Below are positions 1-10,200 of a DNA stretch of 64,000 bases, piece by piece. A program made the translations under genes and the position numbers. The stretch's first letter is position 1. Each line of letters begins with the position of its first letter. The stretch is from Gyromitra esculenta (taxonomy: Eukaryota > Ascomycota > Pezizomycetes > Pezizales > Discinaceae): positions 1 to 64,000 of the forward strand of contig JBCAML010000005.1 of the NCBI GenBank assembly GCA_038503075.1, given 5' to 3'. The notes beneath the pieces are model-generated. The model did no database searches, was not told the origin of the DNA, and saw only the letters and a list, made by a program, of their open reading frames with translations.

Positions 1-49
1 CTAAACCCTAAACCCTAAACCCTAAACCCTAAACCCTAAACCCTAAACC
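1..49. repeat. telomere, seven CCCTAAA heptamers
   Basis: Seven uninterrupted copies of a 7-bp unit (CCCTAAA, read from base 1 as CTAAACC) occupy the first 49 bases, followed by a short C run and unique sequence. C-rich repeats running inward from the left edge are the expected orientation of a left chromosome end, so the window starts inside the telomere. The G strand is TTTAGGG, the plant-type heptamer, not the TTAGGG hexamer usual in filamentous ascomycetes. Confidence 0.95.
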
Positions 50-2052
50 CCCCGGATTAGGAAGGTGGTACAACCCTTGGCATCTTGGCACGGAACGGAA
101 CGGATGTTATCTCCGAGCCGCCTTGGCGTCTTGGCGTCGGACTTAGCGGAGCCCTCGGGCCGAGCTCGGACCAAGCGACGCCGACCCGCCGAGATAGCCG
201 ACGGACCGAACAGCCGCCCCCTGCACGTAACACTGCATCGTGGCGGAGTGCATGACGCACGTAGTATCACCTGCATGTTTCATAGTTTACCCCTCTTTCT
301 CCCGCATACCCGGATATTAGATGACGCGTACACAGGTTGAGATTACCCAAAAGAGTAACCAAACTCTGCCGCCGCTAGTCGATCGAAATTGCATCATCGT
401 GGTTCGGCCGAGAGGCCTTCCGCTCGGATCCCCCTAAGATCCGAATCCGCCTTGAGGGTTGTATATATCCCCTCCTGTCTCAGCTAACTGAGGAGTCTAG
501 AAATCAGACGAAACCTCGTAGACGTTCAACAACGCACACGGTCTTAGCTTTCGACTTCCTTCCTGACTCCTTACCGCGACTATCCTCAGGAAACTAACGT
601 TTCCCCTTCACATAAACTTGGCACTATACAGTAACAGGGGAGCCAAGAGACTAGACAGACTATAAGAGCGTTACTGGAAATGGAGCAGTTACATCCTGTT
701 ACAAGACACTTAAAACCAAGCACAGTATGACTCGAAATCTATTTATTCAACTTCGTTTTTCCAACCAGTCATGTAAGCTCTTAGAAACACGCCCGCTGTC
801 TGATCGGGAGATAATGTCTTCATCCATCTCGCTGGTGTTGTCGCATCTCGGAAATCCTAGGGAATCATGTGCGTATGAGTCCTGCAATCTGCAGGAGCAT
901 CTCGCTGAATCTCACCGCCCAAATAGATGGATCCAGCGTGGTCATTCCCCCCACTACCCATGCGTCGAACTACGTGCACGAATTGCGGTATGTACCACTT
1001 GGCTCGGGAAACAAAGCCGTCAATTCTGTTGTAGAAAACCGCAGCGTTAACAAGAAACTCGAGTAGGTCACGGAGACAGGCCGCGTCAGCTACCCTAGTC
1101 ACGGGATATTATAGTGGAGGTAGTTTTCCGGACTGGAAAGTCTAGATGGCTCTCGATTAGAAGTTGCACATATGGAAAGATTTCGTCGTTTTCTGTAACG
1201 TCTAAGAACTCTTCCTTCGTGCACCGAGTTCGTACCTAGCATTCTCCGAGGTCTAATACGATGTCCACGATTTCCGACGGGTACTACTTACCCTTGTGGA
1301 ACATCATGCGAGTCAACAGGACATCGCTTGGCTTTCGATCGGCATCATCTTGCATCCTGCTTAAGGATGACTGTAGCTTGCCGTACCATGGTTCCTCTTC
1401 TGCCCATACAGAGTCGCCGATTTGAGCGTGTCTGAGTAGCTCAAAACTAACTCCTTAAGCTAAAAAGTATCACAATTTCGGAGGACTGGCGCTTAAGCGC
1501 AATGCGGGATGGTTTTTTGCCGCATTTTCGCGCCTAGAAGATGGTCGAAAATTTACTGAAGTAATACCAATGAACACCTCCGTACTGCTACTGTAGCTAT
1601 AGCTGATCCCACCTCATTAAGTTTTTGGTAGGTGGTGAGGTTTTATTAAGTGATTGATAATAGGAACTTTGTAGTTCCACCATCGTTCGCCGTGACGGCA
1701 TGTTCTAACGCTTCAAGCATTGTCTCTCTACTTCAGCTGCAATCGATACCCTTATCCAAAAACCTATAAAGGATTCCAGAGAGCAGTTCAATGATAGACT
1801 TATGGAATATAACATGTTGTAACGGAGAGAGGCCCGGTTAACGTCCAAATACAGTTTATTTATATAAGTTCCACTAAGTACTATCACCTAATAGAGAGTG
1901 TATAGGTCTCACATCGTTTGCGTGATGAATCAATATCCTCCCCTACCTAGTACATATACCCTTAACCGCTTTTTTTGATGATCTATTAGCCAATATTTCA
2001 ATTGGACTTGCCCTGTACTAGCGTCAATAAATTAACCTTACCTATTCAATCA
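50..2052. other. subtelomeric non-coding stretch
   Basis: No convincing gene is seen. Bases 80-250 are noticeably GC-rich compared with what follows. Around 455-510 there is a TATATAT box followed by a short CTCAG/CTGAG hairpin, faintly reminiscent of a retrotransposon LTR, but no paired ends or internal genes are visible. Open frames on both strands are short, overlap one another and lack family features. Confidence 0.5.
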
Positions 2053-2763
2053 TCACCCTCGACCAAAAAAATACTCGGGCCAGTCCATGCCAACCTGTTG
2101 AATCCAAGCATCGCGGGGTGAATCCAAGTGTAACGAATATTCTTTCCGTAAGCTTGTAACATGCGCCCTCTTGTCGAGGTGATTCATAATGGTCGTCCTA
2201 GGCTCGAGGTAATCACGACTCGGTGACTCAAGCCTCAGCCACTCCACTATGTCGCCAGCATCGATGATACTCGCCGTTTTAGTGTTTTCGAGTCCAGGTT
2301 TACCACAAAACTTAATAACCTTCTCCAGGAATACCGACATTGCCTCTCGTTCAAAAGCGTATGCGCCTGCTAATTCAACACCAGGTACAGTCAAGTCGGA
2401 CGCTAGGATATCTCTTTCCACGCTTCCTGCAGGTACATAATACAAGGTGTGCGTCAAATCATAGTCATAGCCGGATGGCAATATCCTAACAAATCCGCCT
2501 CTCCGTCCGCTAATAAAGTCACTAACCCGACAATAGTCACTGTCTTGGTAAGGGCTGAAAAGATAAAATCGTGTGGTCAGAGGTTGGTGCGTCAACAACA
2601 ATCCCGCAGTCGTCGAGGAGATTCTGACACTCTCTCCAACAGTGCTCGCGGGAATCAATCGCTGGACGTTGAGGTCGATGGTAAACCGAGAAAGAAACTG
2701 CCGTTGTTTCTCGTCAAGTTTCGCACTACGCTGAAAGCTGTTTATCCCTGAACTCGTGTCCAT
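2053..2763 (-). CDS. hypothetical protein, 236 aa
   Basis: This is an uninterrupted 236-codon frame with a proper ATG and stop, much longer than its surroundings support by chance. I do not recognise the family. The protein looks soluble: no signal peptide or membrane segment, a mixed composition with many charged residues, a central segment rich in aromatic residues (residues about 65-110) and a C-terminus ending in WPEYFFGRG. No neighbour gives context, since the adjacent sequence is non-coding subtelomere and a decayed CHAT gene 1.4 kb away. It may be a single-exon gene or the surviving exon of a longer one. Function unknown; coding status likely but unproven. Confidence 0.5.
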   Translation of the reverse strand: MDTSSGINSFQRSAKLDEKQRQFLSRFTIDLNVQRLIPASTVGESVRISSTTAGLLLTHQPLTTRFYLFSPYQDSDYCRVSDFISGRRGGFVRILPSGYDYDLTHTLYYVPAGSVERDILASDLTVPGVELAGAYAFEREAMSVFLEKVIKFCGKPGLENTKTASIIDAGDIVEWLRLESPSRDYLEPRTTIMNHLDKRAHVTSLRKEYSLHLDSPRDAWIQQVGMDWPEYFFGRG

Positions 2764-4137
2764 ATTGTTCGTTTTGCCGTTGAGCAGCGTGAGTGTAGGT
2801 GAGATGATTTAAGAGGAGAGAACGGGGTGAATCCACTTGCCAAGTATGGTTTGCCTTAAACCTGCAGCATGCCCCAAGCCTGGTTTGGTACTTTACATCG
2901 AGGGTGTACTCTTCTACTCTCCGACGATTTCTAGCTAAAAGTGAGTACATGGCAATAGACCATTAGCGTAACGTGAACGCCTTAACACACGCTAGACAAC
3001 GAGGACAAGCTTTTCTCCCGCTAGTAGCGGTGCATAATATATCAAGGTATCGCTATTAGGGAGTGCTACAAGCCACTTCTTAGTATTAAAGTATTTGTTA
3101 GCCCGTTTTTCGGTGGTTTATTTGTTGAAATTAGGCTTTCGTGGTATCGTAGGAACTAGTCTGGGTTATCTTATTACGTGACTAAACACGTTAGCGCGGA
3201 TAGTTGCACATATGCAGATCTCAACGGTCATCTACAGCTGCCTTCCTAATATTTTTTCAATCAATCAATTAACTCTTGCTATACGCTATAAGCTCTTCGT
3301 ACTTCAACATTATTGATACGGCTACAAGCAACATAAAGTGACCCTTAACCATTTGATGGATATATAATCTAACCACTACCAAGAGTGTGGCGCGATGGTC
3401 ATTTGTACTACGGTAAATATGACGAACTGTGGCGTACCTTCTCCGACTTCTCAGCAATCATGTCCCCTCAACATCAATACAGTTATCAATTTCTATTTGA
3501 TATAGTATCTAGAACAAAACTTACTTTGCACTGTTACATATATTTTCATGATCTGGCTAGGAATGTGGTTTGTATTTTGTGTTATCGAAAGCAACTTCTA
3601 TGCCACAGTTCTCATCATTTACCCCTACATCCGTAGTACTACGGATACCAGGGTAAGTCTGTGGACAAGTGGCAGTGCGAGTAAGAGATGTTAACTTTCT
3701 ACACCTCTATAACGCCCTGAGAGATCTAATAAAGGCCCTAATGAACCAAGAGTGCTATGTATTAAATATTAAAGAAGGTTAGCTCACAAAAGGATGAAAT
3801 CCGAACGACCTTGAGTCACTAAGGAAAAGAGCTGAGCAGATTTCCCGTCCATCAAGGACATTCAAGAATAGCTTTCAACTAAAGACCTTATCTATATTTA
3901 GAAAATCAATATGGAAGCTTGGAGATACACTACATCACCACCGCGCATAAGAATATTAGCAGCGCGTTGCGCTCTTTCCTACTAACTGTACTAAATTTCT
4001 TCTATCCTCAGAACTCTCTACAGACTGCTTCCTAATAGGATAGGATTCTCATACCGATGGATATGATGGGTTACACTAGGTTCACGATTAAATTCCTAGG
4101 GAATGTGTCAATTTTTTACCACAGCTTAGTCGATGTA
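2764..4137. other. AT-rich subtelomeric spacer
   Basis: Only short frames without family features are present. The right end could hold the unrecognisable, decayed N-terminal repeat part of the CHAT pseudogene that follows, because that gene's domain normally has several hundred residues ahead of it. Confidence 0.4.
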
Positions 4138-5571
4138 ACCAGGTCGAGACAATCAACTGGTGGAGTTACCATGGATTTCTCGATTTGCTCCCTACGCGGC
4201 TTCAATGGCTCTACTAACAGGAGAGAGCCTGCTCACTGTCTCGGATTGCTAGAAATTTGTCCAGGGATCACTCAAGGTCCTCTAGACTACAGAAGTGATC
4301 TATCGGATTTAGCGGCGCAAAGACCAGATCTTGTCGACGAATTCGAACGCCTTCGGTCCGAGATTGACTCTCCATCCCAGCTTGACGAACTTACATACAA
4401 CAGCTATCGCAACCGGAGAATACAAGTTGCTCATGAGTTTGAAGAAACGTTGGCCTCTATCTGAAATTTGCCTAGCTTTGCTCCCACCCACTTCGAGATA
4501 TCTCCTAAGAGTGACTAGCGAAGGCCCAATTGTTACTATTAATAGCGGCTTTACCCACGAAGCTTTTATTGTGTTGAGTGATGGCGTGAAAGTGTTGCCA
4601 CTTTCTGGCCTCTCTCATGGCAGCCAAGTCGGGGATCTGATGAAGGCTTTTAGCAAACCAGCCCGAGGGAGTCGTTCCGTTCCACCTACATGGAAAGAAA
4701 TAAAGCCATGGGGAGTTTTCTTCTCTGATTTTGGGATATGATAGTAGAACCTATTTTTAAGAAATTACAGTTCTACCCTATTGAGAATGGAGACAGTTTA
4801 CCCCGAGTCTGGTGGATTGGCTTGAGATCACTAGCTGGAGCACCATTCCATGCGGTTAGCGATCACTCTCCGAGGCCAACTCGTAATACCCTTAGTCGAG
4901 CAATTTCATCGTATAGTCCCACAATCAAATCTCTCTCATATGCACGTGAGGGAAAGCTAGAACCGCTACGCAGACAGGTCTCGAAACTGTCCGTGGTCAT
5001 GATTCCCGAAGCACTAGGACATGTGGCTCTAAAGGCCACGAAAGAGGCCTCGAAAGTTGCTCATGCTATTCACAGGGCAGTGCCTGCAGTTGAAATAAAG
5101 CAATTTAACCGCCCAACAATCCATGAAGCTCTCGACCGGCTTGAGCCTTACAAGGCCGTACATTCCGCATATCATAGTATACCAGATGATAAAATTACTT
5201 CATATAGCCATTTACTTCTTCTCACTAACAACGGTTCGGATTCAGGGACTTTTTATAAGCTGGCCGTCAGAAGTATTTCCGGTCGAAATACGGGAAGGAT
5301 CGGCGCGCAAATTGCTTAACTCTCGGCTTGCAGTACTGCTGTTAATAAGTTAAAGGGTCTAGTGGGTGAATCAATGCACATCTCCAACAGCTTCCAGTTC
5401 GCTAGCTTCAGTCATGTACTTGCAATTGCGATGTTATAAAATTCAAACGATTCCGCATGCCAGAGTGTTGCAGCCGAAATTTATAGCCGATTGTTTGATA
5501 GTGAAGAGGATAATAGGCACTCAAAAGCTAGCCTTTCATCCCAATATGCTGTCAAAAGGTTATGGGATTGA
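4138..5571 (+). pseudogene. decayed CHAT-domain protease gene
   Basis: Three successive frames read as one CHAT (caspase/separase-like) protein when joined by eye. 4138-4464 encodes the helical linker (AAQRPDLVDEFERLRSE). A shift leads to 4480-4735 (ASI, LLPPTSRYLL, SEGPIVTIN), and a further shift to 4735-5316, with WWIGLRSLAGAPFHA, DHSPRPTRNTLSRAISSYSP and the His region YKAVHSAYHS. After an in-frame TAA at 5317-5319 the frame continues with LSACSTA, which carries the catalytic Cys codon (5329-5331), then a C-terminal CHAT tail with another TAA, ending at 5571. The catalytic HG is HS here (codon 5176-5178, Gly to Ser by a G-to-A change). Two frameshifts and at least three premature stops make it non-functional. 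The upstream TPR-like part is not recognisable. Confidence 0.8.
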
Positions 5572-6806
5572 CAGCAGAAGTAACCAATTACATATGCATG
5601 GTCATCGTCCATTCAGACAGAAGCTTGATCCTCTATTCGAGGTACACTTAGTCTTCTATATTTTCCCACTATTTCTTACCTCGCCCCATAGACCAAGCTA
5701 GATTCTAATAGTGGGATTTAGAAATAGGTGCAGCGATTTGACGGAATTTCAAAAGCCAGAGAGAGATCAGAAGTTTGGAAAATCAGAGAAGTGAAACGGG
5801 CTAAAACGGGATTGGGAATAGGGCAAGAATAGGCAAAATGAGCAAATTTAGGTAGAACATTAGGGTGTTTTATTTTATTTTCTCCTCTTTACCTTGTTTT
5901 GGTTTTTGATTTCGGTGGGGAGAGCTGTGGGAGGTGCTGTAAGTTTAGGGCTCCAAGGGTGCTGTGGGTTAGGATCTGTGTTACTAGCGAAATATCGTTC
6001 GCTTCTACTTTCTGCGCACAAAAAGGCAGCTGCAACGGGAGGGCTTAGGCGCATATTTTTCTCTTACAGATCTAACGGCAAAATAAACCAGACAAGATCT
6101 TTACTCATTCACTTTCCTTTACTAAACTTGCCCTATCCAAACATACAATCGTGGGGGTGCTTGGGGGGCTATTTTTAAGTTTTATTTTCATTTTTATTTA
6201 CGTCGTTGGATTAAAGTTGGAGAGAAAGCGTAGGCCTTGGACTATGTAACCAAGAAGATAGAATATAAGTGGAGAATGAAAATTAAGGTGAAGGATTTTG
6301 TATCGTTATAGTTTAAATGCTAGTTGCAATTAATGAGTTAAACAAAAAAGTTAAATAAATAAAAAATACAATCGTTGGCTCTGGTCATCAAATCTCACTC
6401 GTAAAGACTAATAATTAAGTTGTTTGAATATTAAGTCATTTCCAGCATAAGAGCTTGAGATTTTGTGTTCTCAGAGGAGTACTGTGTCTCTCTATAACTA
6501 ACTCACACGTCATGAAGAAGCTATTCATCCGCTTCGGAGACTAGAGCTATCGTCACATAATAGGATCTTTTGCGGAAATCATATTTTCATTCTTAAACAC
6601 TACATAACCTATCTCCTTTCTGCTTCAAACTCATTGATATCCGCGTCTTTCATCAACCGCTTTAAGTTGCAACACAAGAAAGCCCGAAATTGAACTATGT
6701 GATATCTCTCGATCACTCAGTTTAACTGGCCACCTTAACGGTCCAGGTCACTAAATTATTTGTTAGCTTGTATAAGGCCTAGATTTTTAGAATTGTACAG
6801 GGTTAA
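5572..6806. other. spacer with dispersed repeat fragment
   Basis: No gene is seen. A G-rich stretch at 5915-6175 is open in one frame but looks non-coding. Bases 6215-6365 resemble 59495-59635 near the other end of the window (shared words TTGGACTATG, CCAAGAAGAT, GCTAGTT.CAATTAATGA), so this is part of a dispersed repeat. Confidence 0.5.
6215..6365. repeat. dispersed repeat, copy 1 (pair at 59495-59635)
   Basis: About 150 bp share an ordered series of words with 59495-59635 in the same orientation, including CTTTGGACTATG-like, CCAAGAAGAT and CTAGTTRCAATTAATGA, with indels between them. Full element limits and type are not visible. Confidence 0.55.
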
Positions 6807-7250
6807 CTAACCTTTTAACGGATGGTCCTTTTTACTATAATTCGTATTAGTGATGTCCCAGATGGTATCGTCTGCATCCTGTGCGGCCACATTGTCGTCT
6901 TCACCGTTGTCGCATTGAAACGTGAATTGAATGTCCTCGGTGGTTTTACCAGCTGTAGCACTGTAGGTGATGTATCCGTTCGATCCGTTACTCGCTGTAC
7001 GTGTACCACCTTCAAGTAAGCATATGATCCAGTGTCGGAACTTCTACATGGCAAGAATTTCTTACCGTCACTGTCTGGCGTTATATGAAAAGTTTGCAAA
7101 TTTCCAACCCCAATAGTTTTAGCAGTATCCGTGATTGTGTCATATGTGAGGTTTATCGCCGATGAACCAGGCTTCATATCGTCGGACGTACTGTTTGTAA
7201 TGGTTACAGTGGTTTTGTAAGTTATAGCTGATGTGTCTTGGAGGTGTATT
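6807..7250 (-). pseudogene. frameshifted small protein gene, family unknown
   Basis: On the minus strand a frame running down from about 7250 (TVTITNSTSDDMKPGSSAIN, TFHITPDSDGKKFLPC) ends its protein-like character near 7015. The same character then continues in a second frame (GGTRTASNGSNGYITYSATA, TEDIQFTFQCDNGEDD) to a stop at 6807-6809. No plausible GT-AG intron joins the two, so a one-base frameshift is the simplest reading. The product would be a small, Thr/Ser/Asp-rich, probably beta-strand protein with two cysteines. No initiating ATG is obvious upstream of the fragment. I cannot assign a family. Confidence 0.45.
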
Positions 7251-10200
7251 TTTGCAAAAGAAGTATTTCGAGGTGTGTTGTGTGTGATAAAGAGTTCTGA
7301 GTGCTATGAGGAGAGTAGAAAGTTGTCTGTAGTGTCGGGAAATGGCAGGCTTTATAGAAAAATAACAGGAACCGTATCCCTATCAAACGCTTCTAGTCAT
7401 CTCCATACGTATGATAGAGAAAGTATTGTATGATCAATGCTGTAGGTATTCCTTAACCATGAATCACGAAATCAAGCTTGTGCGAATTAGCTGTGAGCTA
7501 AAGATTAGTTACAGATCCGATATGTTACACATTGTGCTTTGAGGAAAACGACATATCGTCGAACATCAATTCTCAGCCCTACTTGCTTCACAGAGAACAG
7601 CTGAACGTGTTAGTCTCAGACCCCCAAATCTGGAGTTCGGTTGCATTAGATCCCTAAACTAGCTTTGGGCTTGTGTTAAAACTGTTACTTTTCGTAGGAT
7701 ACCCTTGCTTATGATGTATATACGGGAGAGTGTTAAAGCACATTTTGATGTATGAGAAGCTTTACAGTCGATATTTGGGGGCTGCGAAAATGCTCAATCC
7801 GAAGCATGAATTTATGCGGTAAGATATGTAAACCAATATGCTTCACATTTTATGCTTCCCCTATAGATAATACAATTACACACTCGAGGTGATCCCTCCA
7901 TAGATCTAGTGATAAATCTCAATAGACTTAGCCTCTAGATTTTCATTTCTTCTATCCCATAGCCCTCTCCACCATAGTCAGGGCAAATAAATTACGCATA
8001 TATATAGGACACAACCTAGGGCAGCAATTATTTGAGGTCTATGTAAGCCTATAACAAAGTTCTAGCTGGAAATGATAGGGCGATAGAAGTCTACACGCAG
8101 TATGGGATACCATATCTAGCAGCGGCCGAAGTTGTGATTGCGAGACACCTGTGAGACACGCATAACTTTACAGTCACTCTATCTCTATAGCGATGTCACT
8201 CAGCCACATATGTACTTATGTTGCCAAATAAGGATGGTCACAGAAGTGCTGCGAAAGAGGTAGCTTTTTCGCCTGCTTCCTCAAGGGTTTATCCCGAAAC
8301 ACTCCCATGATGTGGCATAATTTCTTCGCACCACCCCCCCGGTTTAGGTAGCAAGGTAGCGTTTGGTTGCCGAAGGGTTTTGATAATTCGTTCACACACT
8401 AATTTTTGGTGGTGAGCTGATATCTAGAGCATCACTCTCGTTTGTCCTTCTGCAGACTCATGCCCACTCGGCTATTTTATGCCGTTGCCTTGTATTTGTG
8501 ATAGGTACGCTGTGGCCTATAAGGCGCTCAGCCCCTATTCCCCTCTGTTTGTGGTGTTCGACCTCACTCAAAGTGTCGAGTATCCTCTGGTCTAAGGGTG
8601 ATACCCAACACCAGAATTTTATCTTATCCTGATGCTGTTGAAGCCGTCCCACGAAAACTTTGCGACTTTCATCTTGCGACCATGGTCGTCAACCTTAAGT
8701 CCACCAATCCTGTCCCTGTATAATAGGTCTATTCTATCGAATAGCAGTAGAAATTCTGGGAGATATAATCAACCCAGGGTTACTCAGTGTACATAATATA
8801 TGTAATTAGGTAGGGAGTAAAAGTATATCTAGGCTCTTGTAGGGAAGGAGTTGAGCGGGCTGCTTTCGAATAGTTTCGCGATGCTCGATACTATACGTGT
8901 GTCTCACCTTGGTGTTGCGTATGCGTTGAGACTCGATCAGTATGTAATTTTCGGGGTAACCCAGCCGTTCATAAAACCGAGATTATTATAGCCAACACAC
9001 CGCCGCGCCCACATGTCCACAGGCGATCCGGGAGCACTGGCCAAAAGCGCAACATTTTTAACTGTGCTTCATCGTTCACCTAATCGTCCCCAGGAGAGAA
9101 AATATGAAGAGAAAAAGAAAACAAAGACATATGAAAATGAGGCCTCCACCTTTTCAAGGGTTCCGCTGCAAACGCATGTGGGTTTATCACCACCCTAAAA
9201 GTAGAGCATCGCGATCATCTCCTCTCAAAGCACAACAAGAAGTATTTGGCAGGCTTGATATTGCCAGTTATCACCTCACCAGCGCACCTCCACACGGGTC
9301 TAGAGATGACGAACTGGTCCGTTGCAAGTATTATCCTGACTAGATAGTCGTTGAGCCGCAAGCTCAGCTGGCTAACAAACAGATATCTGGTCATGCCACC
9401 AGACACCAACTGCGCGGCTCTATATGTCCTGCTATCCTAGCCCAGTCAATGGGGAAATTGAGCTGCAGTGTTACCAACGGTTCTCGAAACCTTTCTTGGT
9501 CCTCTAAGGAAGTAAGTAGGCCTCGGTTGGCTGTCACAAAGGTGTTTTATGCCGTACTATTTTTGAATTGGTTCTTCCAAAGAGGGGAAATGCAGCTCAT
9601 GTAGAGTAGCTGGTACCTACAGAAGGTGGGGTTTGAGTGCTCTGGTGCGCTCCAAAACCTGGATGAGCAGCTGTCACAGCCCTATCCCAGCGGAGAAATG
9701 TAGCACGGGCCTAACGGCTCCCCAAAATCTGGCAGCCTTGAATCCCAATGTAGTGGACCAATCAGCGGTCTCGGTCATCCGATCGCACCAAGCACACAAA
9801 ATAGGTGGAGTAGTGCTTGCTAAAAAAAATAAAGTTTTTAATGTGGGTAAAACTATAGCAACCGTTCCCCACCCACAACACAACCTCCTAACCCACAACA
9901 TTAATTAATTCGCCACTGCTATTCATTCCAAAGCTGATCCATCTGCGCATTATGTAGTATAAGCTGGCACCCAGATACCGTAGGTACATGTAGTTATGTG
10001 TTTTTAGACTTCGTCATTAGTGCTGAAAAATGATAGGCTCTACAGTGACTGCCAGTTTATTAGTTGTAGGTTTTACTTAACTAGCAGCTGACTGCTAGTT
10101 ATATGTGGGCTTGGTTTTCAAAACTCGTAGGCACCGCATCAAGCCAAATGTCGGCTGAATCACCGTATTTTTTTTCGCAAATAACGAAAACAACCAGACC

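Noticed and set aside
340..610. Possible solo LTR (TATA box and small hairpin)
   Set aside because: No matching second LTR, target duplication or defined ends could be seen.
5894..6178. 94-codon frame with Gly-rich start
   Set aside because: G-rich repeat-like sequence with no family features and no neighbouring exons.
8331..8346. Interstitial telomere-like CCCCCCGGTTTAGG
   Set aside because: Only a single partial unit; resemblance to the telomere boundary may be chance.
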